This document shows, piece after piece, positions 17,130-26,644 of a stretch of DNA of 64,000 bases. Location of the stretch: NCBI GenBank assembly GCA_041396845.1, contig JAWKXU010000004.1, forward strand, positions 372,001 to 436,000, written 5' to 3'. A model generated the notes under the pieces. The model was not told the origin of the DNA. It saw only the letters and a list, made by a program, of their open reading frames with translations, and made no database searches. A program made the translations under genes and the position numbers. Origin of the DNA: JAWKXU01 sp020446465. Lineage in GTDB: Bacteria; Pseudomonadota; Alphaproteobacteria; Sphingomonadales; Sphingomonadaceae. The stretch's first letter is position 1. Each line of letters opens with the position of its first letter.

Positions 17130-18176
17130 ATGCTGAAAAATCTGTTTGGCAAGAAGTTGCCGAAAAAAGTTCGAATAAATAAATCCGGGCTGGAATTCGA
17201 AGTTGGCAAAAACCAGACTATTCTTGAGGCCGCACTGGGTCAGAATATTGCCTATCCGCACGATTGCACTGTCGGAACTTGCGGGAGTTGCCGTTCGCGA
17301 CTCACATCAGGCAAAGTCGATGCCATCACACCGTTCGGTTACACGCTGAGCAGGGAAGAACTGGCTGACGGCTTCATTCTGGCCTGTCAGGCCGTGCCGA
17401 AAACCGATGTCGAAGTCGAAGTCGATCTCGGCGCGGGCTTCGACGTCGCCACATGTTCGGCGCGTATTTCCGAAATGGTCGACCTTACGCACGATATAAA
17501 ACGCGTGACGTGGAAAACGGACAAGCCCGTGCAGTTCCAGGCGGGCCAATACATGAACGTATCCTGGCCAGGCGGGCCGGGCGTGCGGTCCTATTCGTTC
17601 AGCAACGCCCCTGCCGCCGATGGCAACACACTGCTGTCCACATTTATCCGCAAGGTTCCGGGGGGCGCCTTTACAGAGAAACTGTTTTCCGGCGCATTCG
17701 ATGCGGACACACCATTTACCATAGAAGCGCCCCACGGGAATTTCTGGCTGCGCGACGGCGATGGCCCGATCATACTGATCGGCGGCGGCAGTGGCCTTTC
17801 CCCACTTATGAGCGTGCTGGAAGATGCCCTCGCACGCGGAGTCAACCGCAACGCCATCCTGCTGTTCGGCGGGCGCGGCCAGCGTGACCTCTATTGCCAG
17901 GACGACATCGCAAGGATCGCCAGCGCGTGGAAAGGGACATTCGATTTCCGTCCCGTGCTGTCAGAGGAAGACGTCAGCGGAATGCGGCATGGTATGGTCA
18001 CGAACGAAATTTCTGCTGCCATTGCCGATCTGGGTGGAAGCGCCGGCATTCAGGCCTATATGTGCGGTCCGCCACCAATGATCGACGCGGGTGTTTCAGA
18101 ATTGACGCGGAACGGGGTGTCTCTGGGCGACATCCATTACGACAAGTTTACCGATGCCAGCACGGTTGCCGGCTGA
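17130..18176 (+). CDS. Ferredoxin-NAD(P)H reductase, XylA/CymAb type
   Basis: A 348-residue electron-transfer protein. The N-terminal [2Fe-2S] ferredoxin has CTVGTCGSC and a fourth Cys in FILACQAV. The middle FAD domain has RSYSFSNAP, and the NAD domain has IGGGSGLSPLMSVL and YMCGPPPMIDAG. This order (ferredoxin first) is that of XylA, the reductase partner of xylene/p-cymene methyl monooxygenases. It would pass electrons from NADH to the membrane hydroxylase encoded at 20661-21782. It starts a rightward operon with the aldehyde dehydrogenase 25 bases downstream. It could also serve the Rieske dioxygenase, which lacks a local reductase (inference). Confidence 0.85.
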   Translation: MLKNLFGKKLPKKVRINKSGLEFEVGKNQTILEAALGQNIAYPHDCTVGTCGSCRSRLTSGKVDAITPFGYTLSREELADGFILACQAVPKTDVEVEVDLGAGFDVATCSARISEMVDLTHDIKRVTWKTDKPVQFQAGQYMNVSWPGGPGVRSYSFSNAPAADGNTLLSTFIRKVPGGAFTEKLFSGAFDADTPFTIEAPHGNFWLRDGDGPIILIGGGSGLSPLMSVLEDALARGVNRNAILLFGGRGQRDLYCQDDIARIASAWKGTFDFRPVLSEEDVSGMRHGMVTNEISAAIADLGGSAGIQAYMCGPPPMIDAGVSELTRNGVSLGDIHYDKFTDASTVAG

Positions 18177-18201
18177 GTATTGACTGGAGAGGAATCAGGA
18201 A

Positions 18202-19641
18202 ATGTCCCACGACAAGGATACGTTTTACATCGGCGGCGAATGGGTCGCACCGAAAAGTAACAAGACCTTTACGCTTATCAACGCGTCCACCGAAGAAGCC
18301 ATCGCAACGGTTCCCGAAGCGTGCAAGGCCGATGTCGATGCCGCTGTTGCCGCTGCCCGCGCAACATTCGACAATGGAAGCTGGTCAGGCCTTTCCCCGG
18401 CCGAACGTGCAGCCGTCATGGAGCGCTTCATGGGGGCGCTGGCAACGCGTGGCGAGGCAATAGCCCAGGCAGTCAGTATGCAGAACGGAATGCCGATTGC
18501 GCTCAGCAGCCAGCTTGAATCGCAATTCCCGCTCGGCATCCTCCAATACTATGCCAGCCTGGCGTCCGAAATGGGCAAACCCGATGTGCGCCCATCGCAA
18601 ATGGGCAAGGAAACACTGGTCGAGCGCTCACCGCTGGGCGTCGTTGCCGCCATCGTGCCCTGGAACTTCCCCGTCACACTGGCGATGAACAAGATCGCAC
18701 CCGCCATGCTGGCTGGATGCACTATTGTCATCAAGCCTTCACCCGGCACAATCCTGGACAGTTACATTGTCGCCGAAGCCGCGCACGAAGCCGGCGTTCC
18801 GGCAGGTGTGCTGAACTGGGTAGCGGCTGACCGCGAGGTTGGCGCCTATCTCGTCTCACATCCCGGTGTGGACAAGGTTGCCTTTACCGGATCGACTGGC
18901 GCAGGCCGCAAGATCGCTGCCACTTGCGGCGAACTGCTGCGCCCCGTCACGCTGGAACTGGGCGGCAAGTCCGCTGCCATTCTGCTCGAAGATGCGGACA
19001 TCGGCACATTCCTGCAAGGGGTGCCGATGGCGTCCATGCTCAACAACGGGCAGGCATGTTACAATGGCACGCGTGTGCTCGCGCCAAAGAAGCGTTACGA
19101 CGAAGTTGTTGATGCCCTCGCCGGTTTTGCGAAAAGCCTTAATGTGGGCGATGCCCTCGATCCCGAAACGCACATCGGGCCGATGGCGTCGGGCGAACAC
19201 CGCGACAAGGTTCTCTCCTACATTGAAATCGGCAAGCAGGAAGCACGGCTTGCCGCAGGCGGCGGTGCGCCTTCCAGCCAGAACCGCGGTTTCTTTGTCG
19301 AACCCACAATTTTCGCGGATGTCGACAACAATGCCCGGATCGCGCGCGAAGAAATCTTCGGGCCAGTTCTGGCAGTCATCCCATACGATGGGGAGGACGA
19401 GGCTGTCCGCATCGCCAACGATTCCGAATATGGCCTGGGTGGTTCAATCTGGAGCGCCGACAGCGCCCATGCCACCGCAATCGCGCAAAAAGTCGCCAGC
19501 GGCACTGTTGGCGTCAATGGCTACATGCCGTCGCTTGGGGCACCGTTTGGTGGGATCAAGGCCAGCGGTCTGGGCCGCGAGTTCGGACCGGACGCGGTAA
19601 ACGCGTACCAGAACACCAAGTCCATCTATGTAATGGGCTGA
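18202..19641 (+). CDS. NAD(P)-dependent aldehyde dehydrogenase
   Basis: A 479-residue ALDH-superfamily enzyme. PWNFPV (Asn154), LELGGKS (Glu252) and NNGQACYNGTR (catalytic Cys286) are all present, as is the NAD-binding FTGSTGAGRKI. The length is normal for the family. Coupling to a XylA-type reductase suggests aryl aldehydes as substrate; in a p-cymene route it would make p-cumate from p-cumic aldehyde (inference). AGAGGAATCAGGAA precedes the ATG. Confidence 0.9.
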   Translation: MSHDKDTFYIGGEWVAPKSNKTFTLINASTEEAIATVPEACKADVDAAVAAARATFDNGSWSGLSPAERAAVMERFMGALATRGEAIAQAVSMQNGMPIALSSQLESQFPLGILQYYASLASEMGKPDVRPSQMGKETLVERSPLGVVAAIVPWNFPVTLAMNKIAPAMLAGCTIVIKPSPGTILDSYIVAEAAHEAGVPAGVLNWVAADREVGAYLVSHPGVDKVAFTGSTGAGRKIAATCGELLRPVTLELGGKSAAILLEDADIGTFLQGVPMASMLNNGQACYNGTRVLAPKKRYDEVVDALAGFAKSLNVGDALDPETHIGPMASGEHRDKVLSYIEIGKQEARLAAGGGAPSSQNRGFFVEPTIFADVDNNARIAREEIFGPVLAVIPYDGEDEAVRIANDSEYGLGGSIWSADSAHATAIAQKVASGTVGVNGYMPSLGAPFGGIKASGLGREFGPDAVNAYQNTKSIYVMG

Positions 19642-19647
19642 CCGGAC

Positions 19648-20457
19648 ATGACGGGATCGGAGACACGGGCCGGCCCCGTCAGGCCTGACCTTGCAGAGCG
19701 GCTCATTCTGCCGCGCTATAACTTGCGCGATTATGGCGGCGTCACCACCAGGGATGGGGCGAGGCTGGTGAGCGACATGCTCTTCCGTTCTGCCGAACTC
19801 GATCGTTGCCGCCCGCACGAATCCGATCTGCTGGAACGATTGGGCGTTCAGGCCCTTGTCGATTTTCGTAGTCCGGGGGAAATCCCTGCGACAGTGCCCG
19901 CAGCGCATCCGCGTTTTACGGGGCAACGCTTTGCCACAGCCAACGATGACACTGTCATTCCCCACGCGCTCAATCGCTTTGCAGCATTGAACACACCTGC
20001 CGAGGCACGGGCCACACTTACAGAAACGTATCGAAAATTCGCGCTGTCAGATCACTTCCGCGTGACGCTCAAACTCTATTTTGAGATGCTGGCGCACACC
20101 AACGGGCCGAGCCTCATCCACTGCTTTGCCGGCAAGGACCGCACCGGGATTGCCGTTGCACTGTTTCAGTCGCACATGAATGTGCATCCTGATGACATCG
20201 CAGACCAGTTCATGATTACCCATGCCGCGGGCGAAGATCGCGTTGCCTATCTGCGTGAAACGATGGTGGGCAACGCCGAGGCGTCGATCCAGCCCGACGT
20301 TCTTGAAGAACTGCTGACTGTGAGAGCTGAATATCTGGAAGCGGCCCTTGCGGAAATTGTCGCCCATTACGGCGACGTCCCCACCTACCTGCGCGACGGC
20401 GCCGGGATAGAACAGAAAACGCTTGGCGCCCTTCCCCAACGCTATAGCGTTTCGTGA
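19648..20457 (+). CDS. Tyrosine-phosphatase-like protein (Y_phosphatase3 family)
   Basis: A 269-residue protein whose active-site loop HCFAGKDRTGIAVAL fits the Cys-x5-Arg signature of the protein-tyrosine-phosphatase-like family found in bacteria. The N-terminal NLRDYGGVTTRDGARLVSDMLFRSAEL is also typical. It starts six bases after the aldehyde dehydrogenase stop, so it is operonic. Relatives act on phosphotyrosine, phosphoinositides or unknown small phosphates; a role in the catabolic island is not obvious. Confidence 0.85.
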   Translation: MTGSETRAGPVRPDLAERLILPRYNLRDYGGVTTRDGARLVSDMLFRSAELDRCRPHESDLLERLGVQALVDFRSPGEIPATVPAAHPRFTGQRFATANDDTVIPHALNRFAALNTPAEARATLTETYRKFALSDHFRVTLKLYFEMLAHTNGPSLIHCFAGKDRTGIAVALFQSHMNVHPDDIADQFMITHAAGEDRVAYLRETMVGNAEASIQPDVLEELLTVRAEYLEAALAEIVAHYGDVPTYLRDGAGIEQKTLGALPQRYSVS

Positions 20458-20603
20458 AAAGGTTGAATCGAAAGAAACGCTATAAGATTTTGATTTATCG
20501 CATTTCCTGACCGAAAAAGTCTATCAACTTTTTCTCGAAATGCTTTATTTCGCCTGACTGAACAATGTAGCGCAGTGCCACCTGCACTCGCTTGCAACAA
20601 AAC

Positions 20604-20640
20604 AAAAAGGGCAGATGACCCGTCGGCCACCTGCCCTCTT
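20604..20640 (-). terminator. Rho-independent terminator of the XylM-like gene
   Basis: On the minus strand AGGGCAG pairs with CTGCCCT and is followed by TTTTTGTTTTG. The site lies 20 bases after the hydroxylase stop. The preceding 20458-20603 stretch shows no gene. Confidence 0.7.
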
Positions 20641-20660
20641 CATTTGTGGTTGTTAAGCTA

Positions 20661-21782
20661 TCAGGCTGCCGCGAGATCGTTCGCAGATCCGCCCTTTGCC
20701 CCATCGAACCAGTCCGGCCAGCCAGCCTTGCGGTTCTGTTCGCGAGCGATTGCCAGCTCATCTGCCGAAGCAAGTTCCTGATCCCAACGCTTGAGCGCAG
20801 GCTTGATGATCATGTTGTGCCAAACTGGCGGGATCAGAGCGGCAAAGAAGCACACGAACACGCTTGGCATGGGAATCCACTTGGTATCGGGCTTCAGCTC
20901 GTAAAACGCTGCATAGCTGTCTGTGTGGTGATCAGCATGGTTGGTGATTTCAAAGCCCAGAATACGCGAGAACGGCTTGAAATGGTTCCACACATGGCGG
21001 CGATCAATCTGCCCGCCGTGGACACGGATAAGCCCGTAATGCTGGAAATAATTGAAACTCTCAATCCAAAAGCGCGCACCGATCTGCCCACCCAAGGCAA
21101 CCAGATTGGCGACCGGACCACCGATCAGATAGATAATCGCATGGAAGGCCAGCAGCACGATAATGGCACGATACAGGCGGTGCCCGATGCTCCAGCGGCC
21201 CTTGCCCATCTTTTCCAGATTGTCGCTTTCAACAGCCCATGCCTCTTTGGTGCTGACAAGCACGGCCTTGGGCGTGAAGGCGTAGAGCGTTGTGCCACGG
21301 GGCGCAGTATCGCCATCCTTGTCCGTCGCAACATGGATGTGATGACCCACGACATGTGCGATTTCGCGGGTGCAATCGAGATAGCAAACCTGGACATAAC
21401 GCCCAACCAGACGCTGCAGTTTGCCACGCTGGTGATAGAGTTCATGCGATGCGGGAACCAGCGGGATCACGCTCAGCCAAGCGCACGATGCGATAACGCC
21501 GAAATACTCCCACCCGGCAGCGCCCGGATTGCGAACCACCCAAACTGCTGCGGCGATATAAATTACTGGTGCAAGCAGGCAGGACAACCACACCGGAATA
21601 TCTGCCAAGGCGCGGCTCTTCATTTTGCGAGTCGCAAAGTCGTTGGGCAAAAGCGAATCAACGATTCCGAAGAATGGCAGGCTCAAAATGCCAACGTAAA
21701 CCCACGGCCCACCATGCAGGAAACTGGCGATTACCGCCAGTTGCACCAATGGGCCAACGTAATATCGTCCATAGTCAAGCAT
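20661..21782 (-). CDS. Membrane diiron methyl hydroxylase, XylM/CymAa (AlkB-like) type
   Basis: A 373-residue inner-membrane protein with about six helices. The eight-His pattern of the AlkB/XylM family is complete: HELYH (113-117), HVVGHHIH (143-150), NYFQHYGLIR (His248) and NHADHH (282-286). The spacing and length fit XylM and p-cymene monooxygenase hydroxylase rather than classic AlkB. It would hydroxylate an aromatic methyl group with electrons from the XylA-type reductase. It is monocistronic, with an operator copy 21 bases upstream and a terminator downstream. The substrate (p-cymene, xylene or a related alkylbenzene) is inferred from context. Confidence 0.85.
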   Translation of the reverse strand: MLDYGRYYVGPLVQLAVIASFLHGGPWVYVGILSLPFFGIVDSLLPNDFATRKMKSRALADIPVWLSCLLAPVIYIAAAVWVVRNPGAAGWEYFGVIASCAWLSVIPLVPASHELYHQRGKLQRLVGRYVQVCYLDCTREIAHVVGHHIHVATDKDGDTAPRGTTLYAFTPKAVLVSTKEAWAVESDNLEKMGKGRWSIGHRLYRAIIVLLAFHAIIYLIGGPVANLVALGGQIGARFWIESFNYFQHYGLIRVHGGQIDRRHVWNHFKPFSRILGFEITNHADHHTDSYAAFYELKPDTKWIPMPSVFVCFFAALIPPVWHNMIIKPALKRWDQELASADELAIAREQNRKAGWPDWFDGAKGGSANDLAAA

Positions 21783-21802
21783 CGAAACTCTCCAACCACA
21801 TT

Positions 21803-21821
21803 TGCGTTTATATTATACGCA
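21803..21821 (-). promoter_or_regulatory. 19-bp palindromic operator, copy 3, over a -10 box
   Basis: On the minus strand TGCGTATAATATAAACGCA ends 20 bases before the hydroxylase start. It contains an exact TATAAT, so the palindrome overlaps the likely -10 hexamer; CTTGCA lies 16 bases upstream as a possible -35. Compared with copy 1, only the inner bases of one arm differ. Confidence 0.6.
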
Positions 21822-21914
21822 AAACACCCTCGTTGCAAGGCGGGCTTTTATAGTCTGCCATTTACCACATTCTGCAGAAACAGGGGATGAACGGTGCGCG
21901 ACACCTCCGCAAGT

Positions 21915-22637
21915 CTAATTCTTGCTGGCAACCTTGCGCTTGCGCGACGCTGCCGTTCGTTCACGTATATTGCGAAGGAAAACCCGCTGGCGAATAATGC
22001 CGAAGAATTCCAGCATCGTCGGCAATGCAAACTCCAGCATCTCGGCAGCCGCCTGTTGGTCCATTACCCCCTGAACCTGTTCGAGGAATCGATCGGCTTC
22101 CTGTCCGGCAACAAGTTCGGCTGCCACGGCATAGTAAGAGAGTATGTCGGGCGGAAACCCATTCTCCTCGGTAAATCCGCGCTCCCGCATCTGCGCCCAG
22201 ATACCAATCAGGCCAGCATCGGTGACGCTGATCATTGGTCCCTCGTCGCTGTCCACCAGATTGATAATGCCAATGCGATCAAGCGTTTTGGCATCCTCAA
22301 CAGCATGGGGATTGCTCTTTTGCAGCGAGCACAGACTGGTCGTGCCCTGCTTCACCCCAACGCGTGACGATACGAGTTCTTCGAGATGAGTCAGCCCACG
22401 CGCACTAACTGGTCGCTCCCCATGCTTGCCGGCGATCGCATCCTTTATCTGGGGCAAGGTCATCGCTGTATCGCGTTGCAATTTGCGAATTGCCTTGATC
22501 GCTCGCACATGGCGTTCGTCATAATTGGCCGAATTACGGGCAGGTCGCACCGGCTCCGGAAGCAGGCCTTCGCGAAGATAGACGCGGATCGTTTCCCGGT
22601 TGACCCCCGTTCGTTTTTCCAGGTCACGCATTTTCAT
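21915..22637 (-). CDS. MerR-family transcriptional regulator
   Basis: A 240-residue protein with an N-terminal MerR helix-turn-helix (KMRDLEKRTGVNRETIRVYLREGLLPEPVR) and the second recognition wing AIRKLQRDTAMTLPQIKDAI. The C-terminal 150 residues hold no metal-type Cys cluster, so the effector is probably organic. It lies directly upstream of the XylM-like gene in the same direction, separated by the operator. MerR proteins bind short palindromes within promoters, so it is a candidate to bind the TGCGT-N9-ACGCA sites (inference). Confidence 0.85.
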   Translation of the reverse strand: MKMRDLEKRTGVNRETIRVYLREGLLPEPVRPARNSANYDERHVRAIKAIRKLQRDTAMTLPQIKDAIAGKHGERPVSARGLTHLEELVSSRVGVKQGTTSLCSLQKSNPHAVEDAKTLDRIGIINLVDSDEGPMISVTDAGLIGIWAQMRERGFTEENGFPPDILSYYAVAAELVAGQEADRFLEQVQGVMDQQAAAEMLEFALPTMLEFFGIIRQRVFLRNIRERTAASRKRKVASKN

Positions 22638-22721
22638 TGTTGCGCCCTATAGTCCGCCCATTCCGGTTTGTCTGCATGGATACTAAAAAACTCTGCCTGC
22701 CGGGCGGGAGGGATTGGTCAG

Positions 22722-23339
22722 CTATCCGCGTGCCGCAAGCGCAAAGTCGATCCAGTCAGCGAGGATTTCGTCAGTCAGTGAATCGGGCGCGCTCCATAGT
22801 CGGCGGATAGCTGCCCCGGACAGCAGGCTCGCGCATGATCGCACCAGCTTCTGGCCCGCATGATTGGCCCAGCCCGCACTTTCGAGCCGGCCCACCCAGG
22901 CGGCATAAATCGGATCTCTCAGTTCGGCGACTCTTCCAGCCAGTTCCGCTGCAAAGGCTGTATCCTTGGTGTGCTGGATGGTTATTCCCGCCGCGACCCA
23001 GAACCGGTCGCTGAAGAAAAAGCCGCGAAATTCGCTCACCATGGCTTTCAACAGAAGACTTGGCGTATCAGTATCGAAATCCCAAACTACGCTTTCAGCA
23101 TTTGCCAGTTCGAGCGCCTGCTCCACCGCGGCAAGGGTAATGGCATTTTTATTAGGGAAATGATGCAGCACTGCCCCCTGCGACACCCCTGCCTGCTCTG
23201 CAACCGTGGCGATACGCAAGGCATCAAGCCCGCCCGTTGCAACAACCTCGAAGGCGGCGGACTTCAGACGCCCGCGCATTTCCTCGCTGCGTTCGGACTG
23301 GGTCCGCCGTCTTCCTGATCGGGCTGTGGCGACTGTCAA
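22722..23339 (-). CDS. TetR-family transcriptional regulator
   Basis: A 205-residue regulator. The helix-turn-helix reads LKSAAFEVVATGGLDALRIATVAEQAGVS with QGAVLHHFPNKNAI, typical of TetR. The C-terminal effector domain is not family-specific. The TTG at 23339 is taken as start because GGAG lies ten bases upstream and 20 residues precede the conserved helix, as usual; an ATG at 23279 would leave a very short N-terminus. It is the last gene of the dioxygenase operon, so it probably autoregulates the pathway, as CymR does for p-cumate genes (analogy only). Confidence 0.8.
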   Translation of the reverse strand: MTVATARSGRRRTQSERSEEMRGRLKSAAFEVVATGGLDALRIATVAEQAGVSQGAVLHHFPNKNAITLAAVEQALELANAESVVWDFDTDTPSLLLKAMVSEFRGFFFSDRFWVAAGITIQHTKDTAFAAELAGRVAELRDPIYAAWVGRLESAGWANHAGQKLVRSCASLLSGAAIRRLWSAPDSLTDEILADWIDFALAARG

Positions 23340-23361
23340 GGGCGTTATTCTCCGGGCAAAT

Positions 23362-24972
23362 TCACGCGCTGTCCAGCGCGTGGGCGTGCCGGTCGCGAAT
23401 GATCTTCTTGTCGATCTTGCCTGTGGCAGTCATCGGCACATCTTCAAAGAAGATACGGTCAGGCATCCACCACGTCGCAACCCTGCTTTTGAGGTATGCG
23501 CGAACATCGCCTTCGCTGACGTCCGCGCCATCATGGCGTTCGATCAGCATGATCGGGCGCTCTTCCCATTTGGGGTGATAAATGCCCGCCACCGCAGCCA
23601 CTTTCACACCGGGGCAACCGGCGGCGATATTTTCCAGATCGATTGAACTGATCCACTCCCCACCGGACTTGATAACGTCCTTCTTGCGGTCGGTAATCCG
23701 CATGAACCCGAAACGGTCGATAGTGGAAACATCGCCGGTATCGAACCAGCCATCCTGATCGGTCGCATCGTCATCAGCCCGGAAATAGCGAGACAGCACC
23801 CACGGCCCGCGCACCATCAGCGCCCCGTCCTGTTCGCCATCATGCGGGAGCGCCTCGCCCTCCTCACTGACGATTTTCATTTCGATGCCGAACATCATGC
23901 GGCCCTGGCGCGTCCAGATCTGCTCTTTCATCGCCGCATCGCCTTCAGCCGCGAGCGCCGGGGTCGGCGTCGCAACAACCCCCAACGGGCTGGTTTCCGT
24001 CATCCCCCAGATCTGCTGCACGGTGACGCCCAGCCGGTCGAACTCCACGGCCATATCGCGCGGCACGGCAGAGCCGCCGATGATCACGCGCTGCAAAGTG
24101 CCTGGGCTTCCCCCGGTCTGGCGCAAGTATTCCAGATACATCGTCCAGATGGTAGGGACGCCGCCGGAAAAGGTTACGCCCTCACCCTCAATCAGCGCCT
24201 GCAAACTGGCCCCATCGAACTTGTCGCAAGGGAAGACAAACTTCACGCCGTTTATCGGCCCTGCAAAAGGCAGCCCCCACGCCGTTGCGTGATAGAGCGA
24301 CTGACAAGGCATCACCACGTCAAAGGCGGCAAAGCCCAGCGCACCGGAAAGCCCTGCGGCAAGTCCGTGCAGAACCACTGAACGATGCGAATACACGACG
24401 CCCTTGGGATCGCCTGTCGTGCCCGAAGTATAGCACAGGAATGCGCCTGTATTTTCGTCGAACAAGGGCCAGTCGTAGGTTGCGGGCTTGTCGGCAATCA
24501 GCGCTTCATAGCCCTGATACCCTTGCGGTGTACGCTCTGCATCGGTGAGGAATACGACATTCTCGACCGTTTCCAGCTTATCGGCAATCCTCTCGTAAAT
24601 TGCCTGCATATTGCGGTCGAGCAACAGCACGCGGCTTCCCGCGTGATTGATCGTGTAAATCAGGTGCTCATCAGGCAGGCGCGGGTTGGCTGTGTGGACC
24701 ACCAGCCCCAGCCCCGGCCCGGCATAGAAAAGTTCAAAGTGGCGATTTGTATTCCACGAAAGCGTGCTTATCCGGTCGCCAGATTTGACACCAAGAGAAA
24801 CAAGCATGTGGGCAGCCTGCGCCACACGTTTGAAAGTCGCCGCATAATCGTGGCGTGAAATAGGCTCATCGACATTCTTGGAAACAATTTCCTGCGTCGA
24901 ATGGGCCGTCGCTGCAAAGCTGATAATATCGATGATCCGCAGCGGACGATCTTGCATCAGGCCGGGAAGCAT
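23362..24972 (-). CDS. Acyl-CoA synthetase, AlkK-like
   Basis: A 536-residue AMP-forming ligase. YTSGTTGDPKGVVYSH, GMTETSP, DGWFDTGDV and DRKKDVIKSGGEWIS are intact, and the C-terminal TATGKIDKKIIR carries the catalytic lysine. This set is typical of medium-chain AlkK-like ligases. It follows the ring-fission hydrolase gene by 18 bases, so it may activate the acid released by that hydrolase, isobutyrate in a p-cumate route (inference). GGGAGAGG precedes the ATG. Confidence 0.88.
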   Translation of the reverse strand: MLPGLMQDRPLRIIDIISFAATAHSTQEIVSKNVDEPISRHDYAATFKRVAQAAHMLVSLGVKSGDRISTLSWNTNRHFELFYAGPGLGLVVHTANPRLPDEHLIYTINHAGSRVLLLDRNMQAIYERIADKLETVENVVFLTDAERTPQGYQGYEALIADKPATYDWPLFDENTGAFLCYTSGTTGDPKGVVYSHRSVVLHGLAAGLSGALGFAAFDVVMPCQSLYHATAWGLPFAGPINGVKFVFPCDKFDGASLQALIEGEGVTFSGGVPTIWTMYLEYLRQTGGSPGTLQRVIIGGSAVPRDMAVEFDRLGVTVQQIWGMTETSPLGVVATPTPALAAEGDAAMKEQIWTRQGRMMFGIEMKIVSEEGEALPHDGEQDGALMVRGPWVLSRYFRADDDATDQDGWFDTGDVSTIDRFGFMRITDRKKDVIKSGGEWISSIDLENIAAGCPGVKVAAVAGIYHPKWEERPIMLIERHDGADVSEGDVRAYLKSRVATWWMPDRIFFEDVPMTATGKIDKKIIRDRHAHALDSA

Positions 24973-24990
24973 GATCCTCTCCCTTTATTC

Positions 24991-25827
24991 TTATAGTTCG
25001 ATACGCTGCAGGAACGGTATCACCAGTTCCACAAAACGCTCCCGCATTTCGATCTGGGTCCAGTGTCCGCAGTTTCCGAAAATGTGCAGTTCGCTGTTGG
25101 GAATGACCTCGTTAAATCGGATCGAGCAGGCGACAGGCACGATCACGTCTTCGCGGCCATGGACCATCAGAACCGGATGCTTGAGCGCAGCCAGCTTGTC
25201 ATCGCTGGTGGAAAGCTCACCCAGCCAGCGCTGGCGCGGTTCGGGAAACAGGCTGGAGTATTTTTCGTGTGCCCCTGGCCGAATGCTCGCTTCGTAGCGG
25301 GACTTGACGATCTCTTCCTTCACCAGCGACGCATCATGCGCAAAAGTGTTCATCAGCGCGCGCATGTTATCGACGCTGGGTTCATATCCCCAGACTTCCT
25401 CCAGGCCCTTGGTCATCTCGAACTCGGCGCGGCCCGCGGCGCCCATCAGAACCGCACCGCCAACCCGGTCCGGATGACGCGTGGCGACAGCAAGTGTCAG
25501 CGCCCCGCCATAGGAATTGCCGATGAAATGCGCCTTTGCGATCCCCAGCTTGTCCATGAAGCCGATGATATGAGCCACCCAGCGATCCATCGAAAAACCA
25601 TCGATGTCATCGGGAAAGTCAGTGTAGCCAAAGCCCAGCGTATCGGGCGCATAACAGGAAAAATGCTCGGCAAAGTCTGGGATGACCCCGCGCCAGTTGG
25701 CGAAGGCTGTAACCCCCGGCCCTGAACCATGGATCAGGATCAAGGGTGGGCCTTCGCCCGCTGCGATGTAATTCGTGCCGATGCCGTCCACATCGACATT
25801 AAGTCCGATTTCGGGGTTGTCGCTCAT
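24991..25827 (-). CDS. Meta-cleavage product hydrolase (TodF/XylF/CmtE type)
   Basis: A 278-residue alpha/beta hydrolase that splits 2-hydroxy-6-oxo-2,4-dienoates into 2-hydroxypenta-2,4-dienoate and an acid. LIHGSGPGVTAFANWR is the oxyanion and substrate-pocket signature of this family. The triad is Ser105 in GNSYGG, Asp227 in HGREDVIVP and His255 in GNCGHW. It sits between the dihydrodiol dehydrogenase and the CoA ligase. In the p-cumate pathway the acid released is isobutyrate; the side-chain specificity here is inferred from context only. Confidence 0.9.
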   Translation of the reverse strand: MSDNPEIGLNVDVDGIGTNYIAAGEGPPLILIHGSGPGVTAFANWRGVIPDFAEHFSCYAPDTLGFGYTDFPDDIDGFSMDRWVAHIIGFMDKLGIAKAHFIGNSYGGALTLAVATRHPDRVGGAVLMGAAGRAEFEMTKGLEEVWGYEPSVDNMRALMNTFAHDASLVKEEIVKSRYEASIRPGAHEKYSSLFPEPRQRWLGELSTSDDKLAALKHPVLMVHGREDVIVPVACSIRFNEVIPNSELHIFGNCGHWTQIEMRERFVELVIPFLQRIEL

Positions 25828-25888
25828 GACCTCTCCATTGTCCCGTCAAATTCAACATAACAGGACAATACGCCTGCCATGTCCATGT

Positions 25889-26644
25889 TCATAACATCGT
25901 CGTGCCGCCGTTCACGCTGATTACCTGCCCGGTGACAAATGCCGCATCGTCCGTCGCCAGATATGCCACCATGGAGGCAACTTCTTCCATTTTTGCGCCA
26001 CGGTGCATCGGAATGACCGAATATACTTTCTCGATCAGTTCAGGATTGACCCTGCGGACATCTTCCACCTGCGGTGTGTCAACCACGCAAGGCGCAACCG
26101 TATTCACCGTAATGCCATCAAGCGCAAATTCGCGCGCCAGCCCGGTGGTAATGCCATGCAACCCGCCCTTGGCAGCGTTATAGGCTGCATGATCGAAAAG
26201 CCCGTTTCGCACGCTATCCGCCCCAAGGTTGATAACCCGGCCCCAGCCCGCCTTCTGCATGTGCGGCAAGGCGTGCCAGCAGCACCAGATCCCGGTCCAC
26301 AAGTTGCGGTCAATCGTTTCGACGAGGGTTTCAGGCGTGTGTTCCAGGAAGGGGCGCAAAATGCCGCCCCCTGCATTGTTCACCAGAATATCGATCCGGC
26401 CATGACGCTCGATCACTTTCCCGATCAGCGCGCCAGCCACTTCCTCCTTCGCCAGATTGCCGCCGAAGCACAGAGCGCCCGACGCGCCGATATCCTCAGC
26501 CGCGTCGCGAGCATTGTTTTCATCAAGATCGGTCAGCACAACCGTTGCGCCATCGTCATGTAGCCGCTGGGCAATGGCCTTGCCAATTCCGCGCCCGGCC
26601 CCTGTGACAATGGCGATGCGTCCCCCCAATGCGTTTTCAGCCAT
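25889..26644 (-). CDS. Short-chain dehydrogenase, probable cis-dihydrodiol dehydrogenase
   Basis: A 251-residue SDR. TGAGRGIGKAIA is the NAD-binding motif, LVNNAGGG the structural one, and Tyr/Lys of AAYNAAKGGLHG plus the Ser-like position before it form the active site; INLGADSVRNG carries the serine. The ATG at 26644 was chosen because MAENALGGRIAIVTG is a normal SDR start and it overlaps the extradiol stop by eight bases. It follows the extradiol gene and would rearomatise the dihydrodiol made by the Rieske dioxygenase (CmtB/BenD role, inference). Confidence 0.82.
   Translation of the reverse strand: MAENALGGRIAIVTGAGRGIGKAIAQRLHDDGATVVLTDLDENNARDAAEDIGASGALCFGGNLAKEEVAGALIGKVIERHGRIDILVNNAGGGILRPFLEHTPETLVETIDRNLWTGIWCCWHALPHMQKAGWGRVINLGADSVRNGLFDHAAYNAAKGGLHGITTGLAREFALDGITVNTVAPCVVDTPQVEDVRRVNPELIEKVYSVIPMHRGAKMEEVASMVAYLATDDAAFVTGQVISVNGGTTML

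Noticed and set aside
20646..21890. 414-codon frame antisense to the XylM-like gene
   Set aside because: The minus-strand gene has a complete eight-His pattern, terminator and promoter; the antisense frame has none of these.
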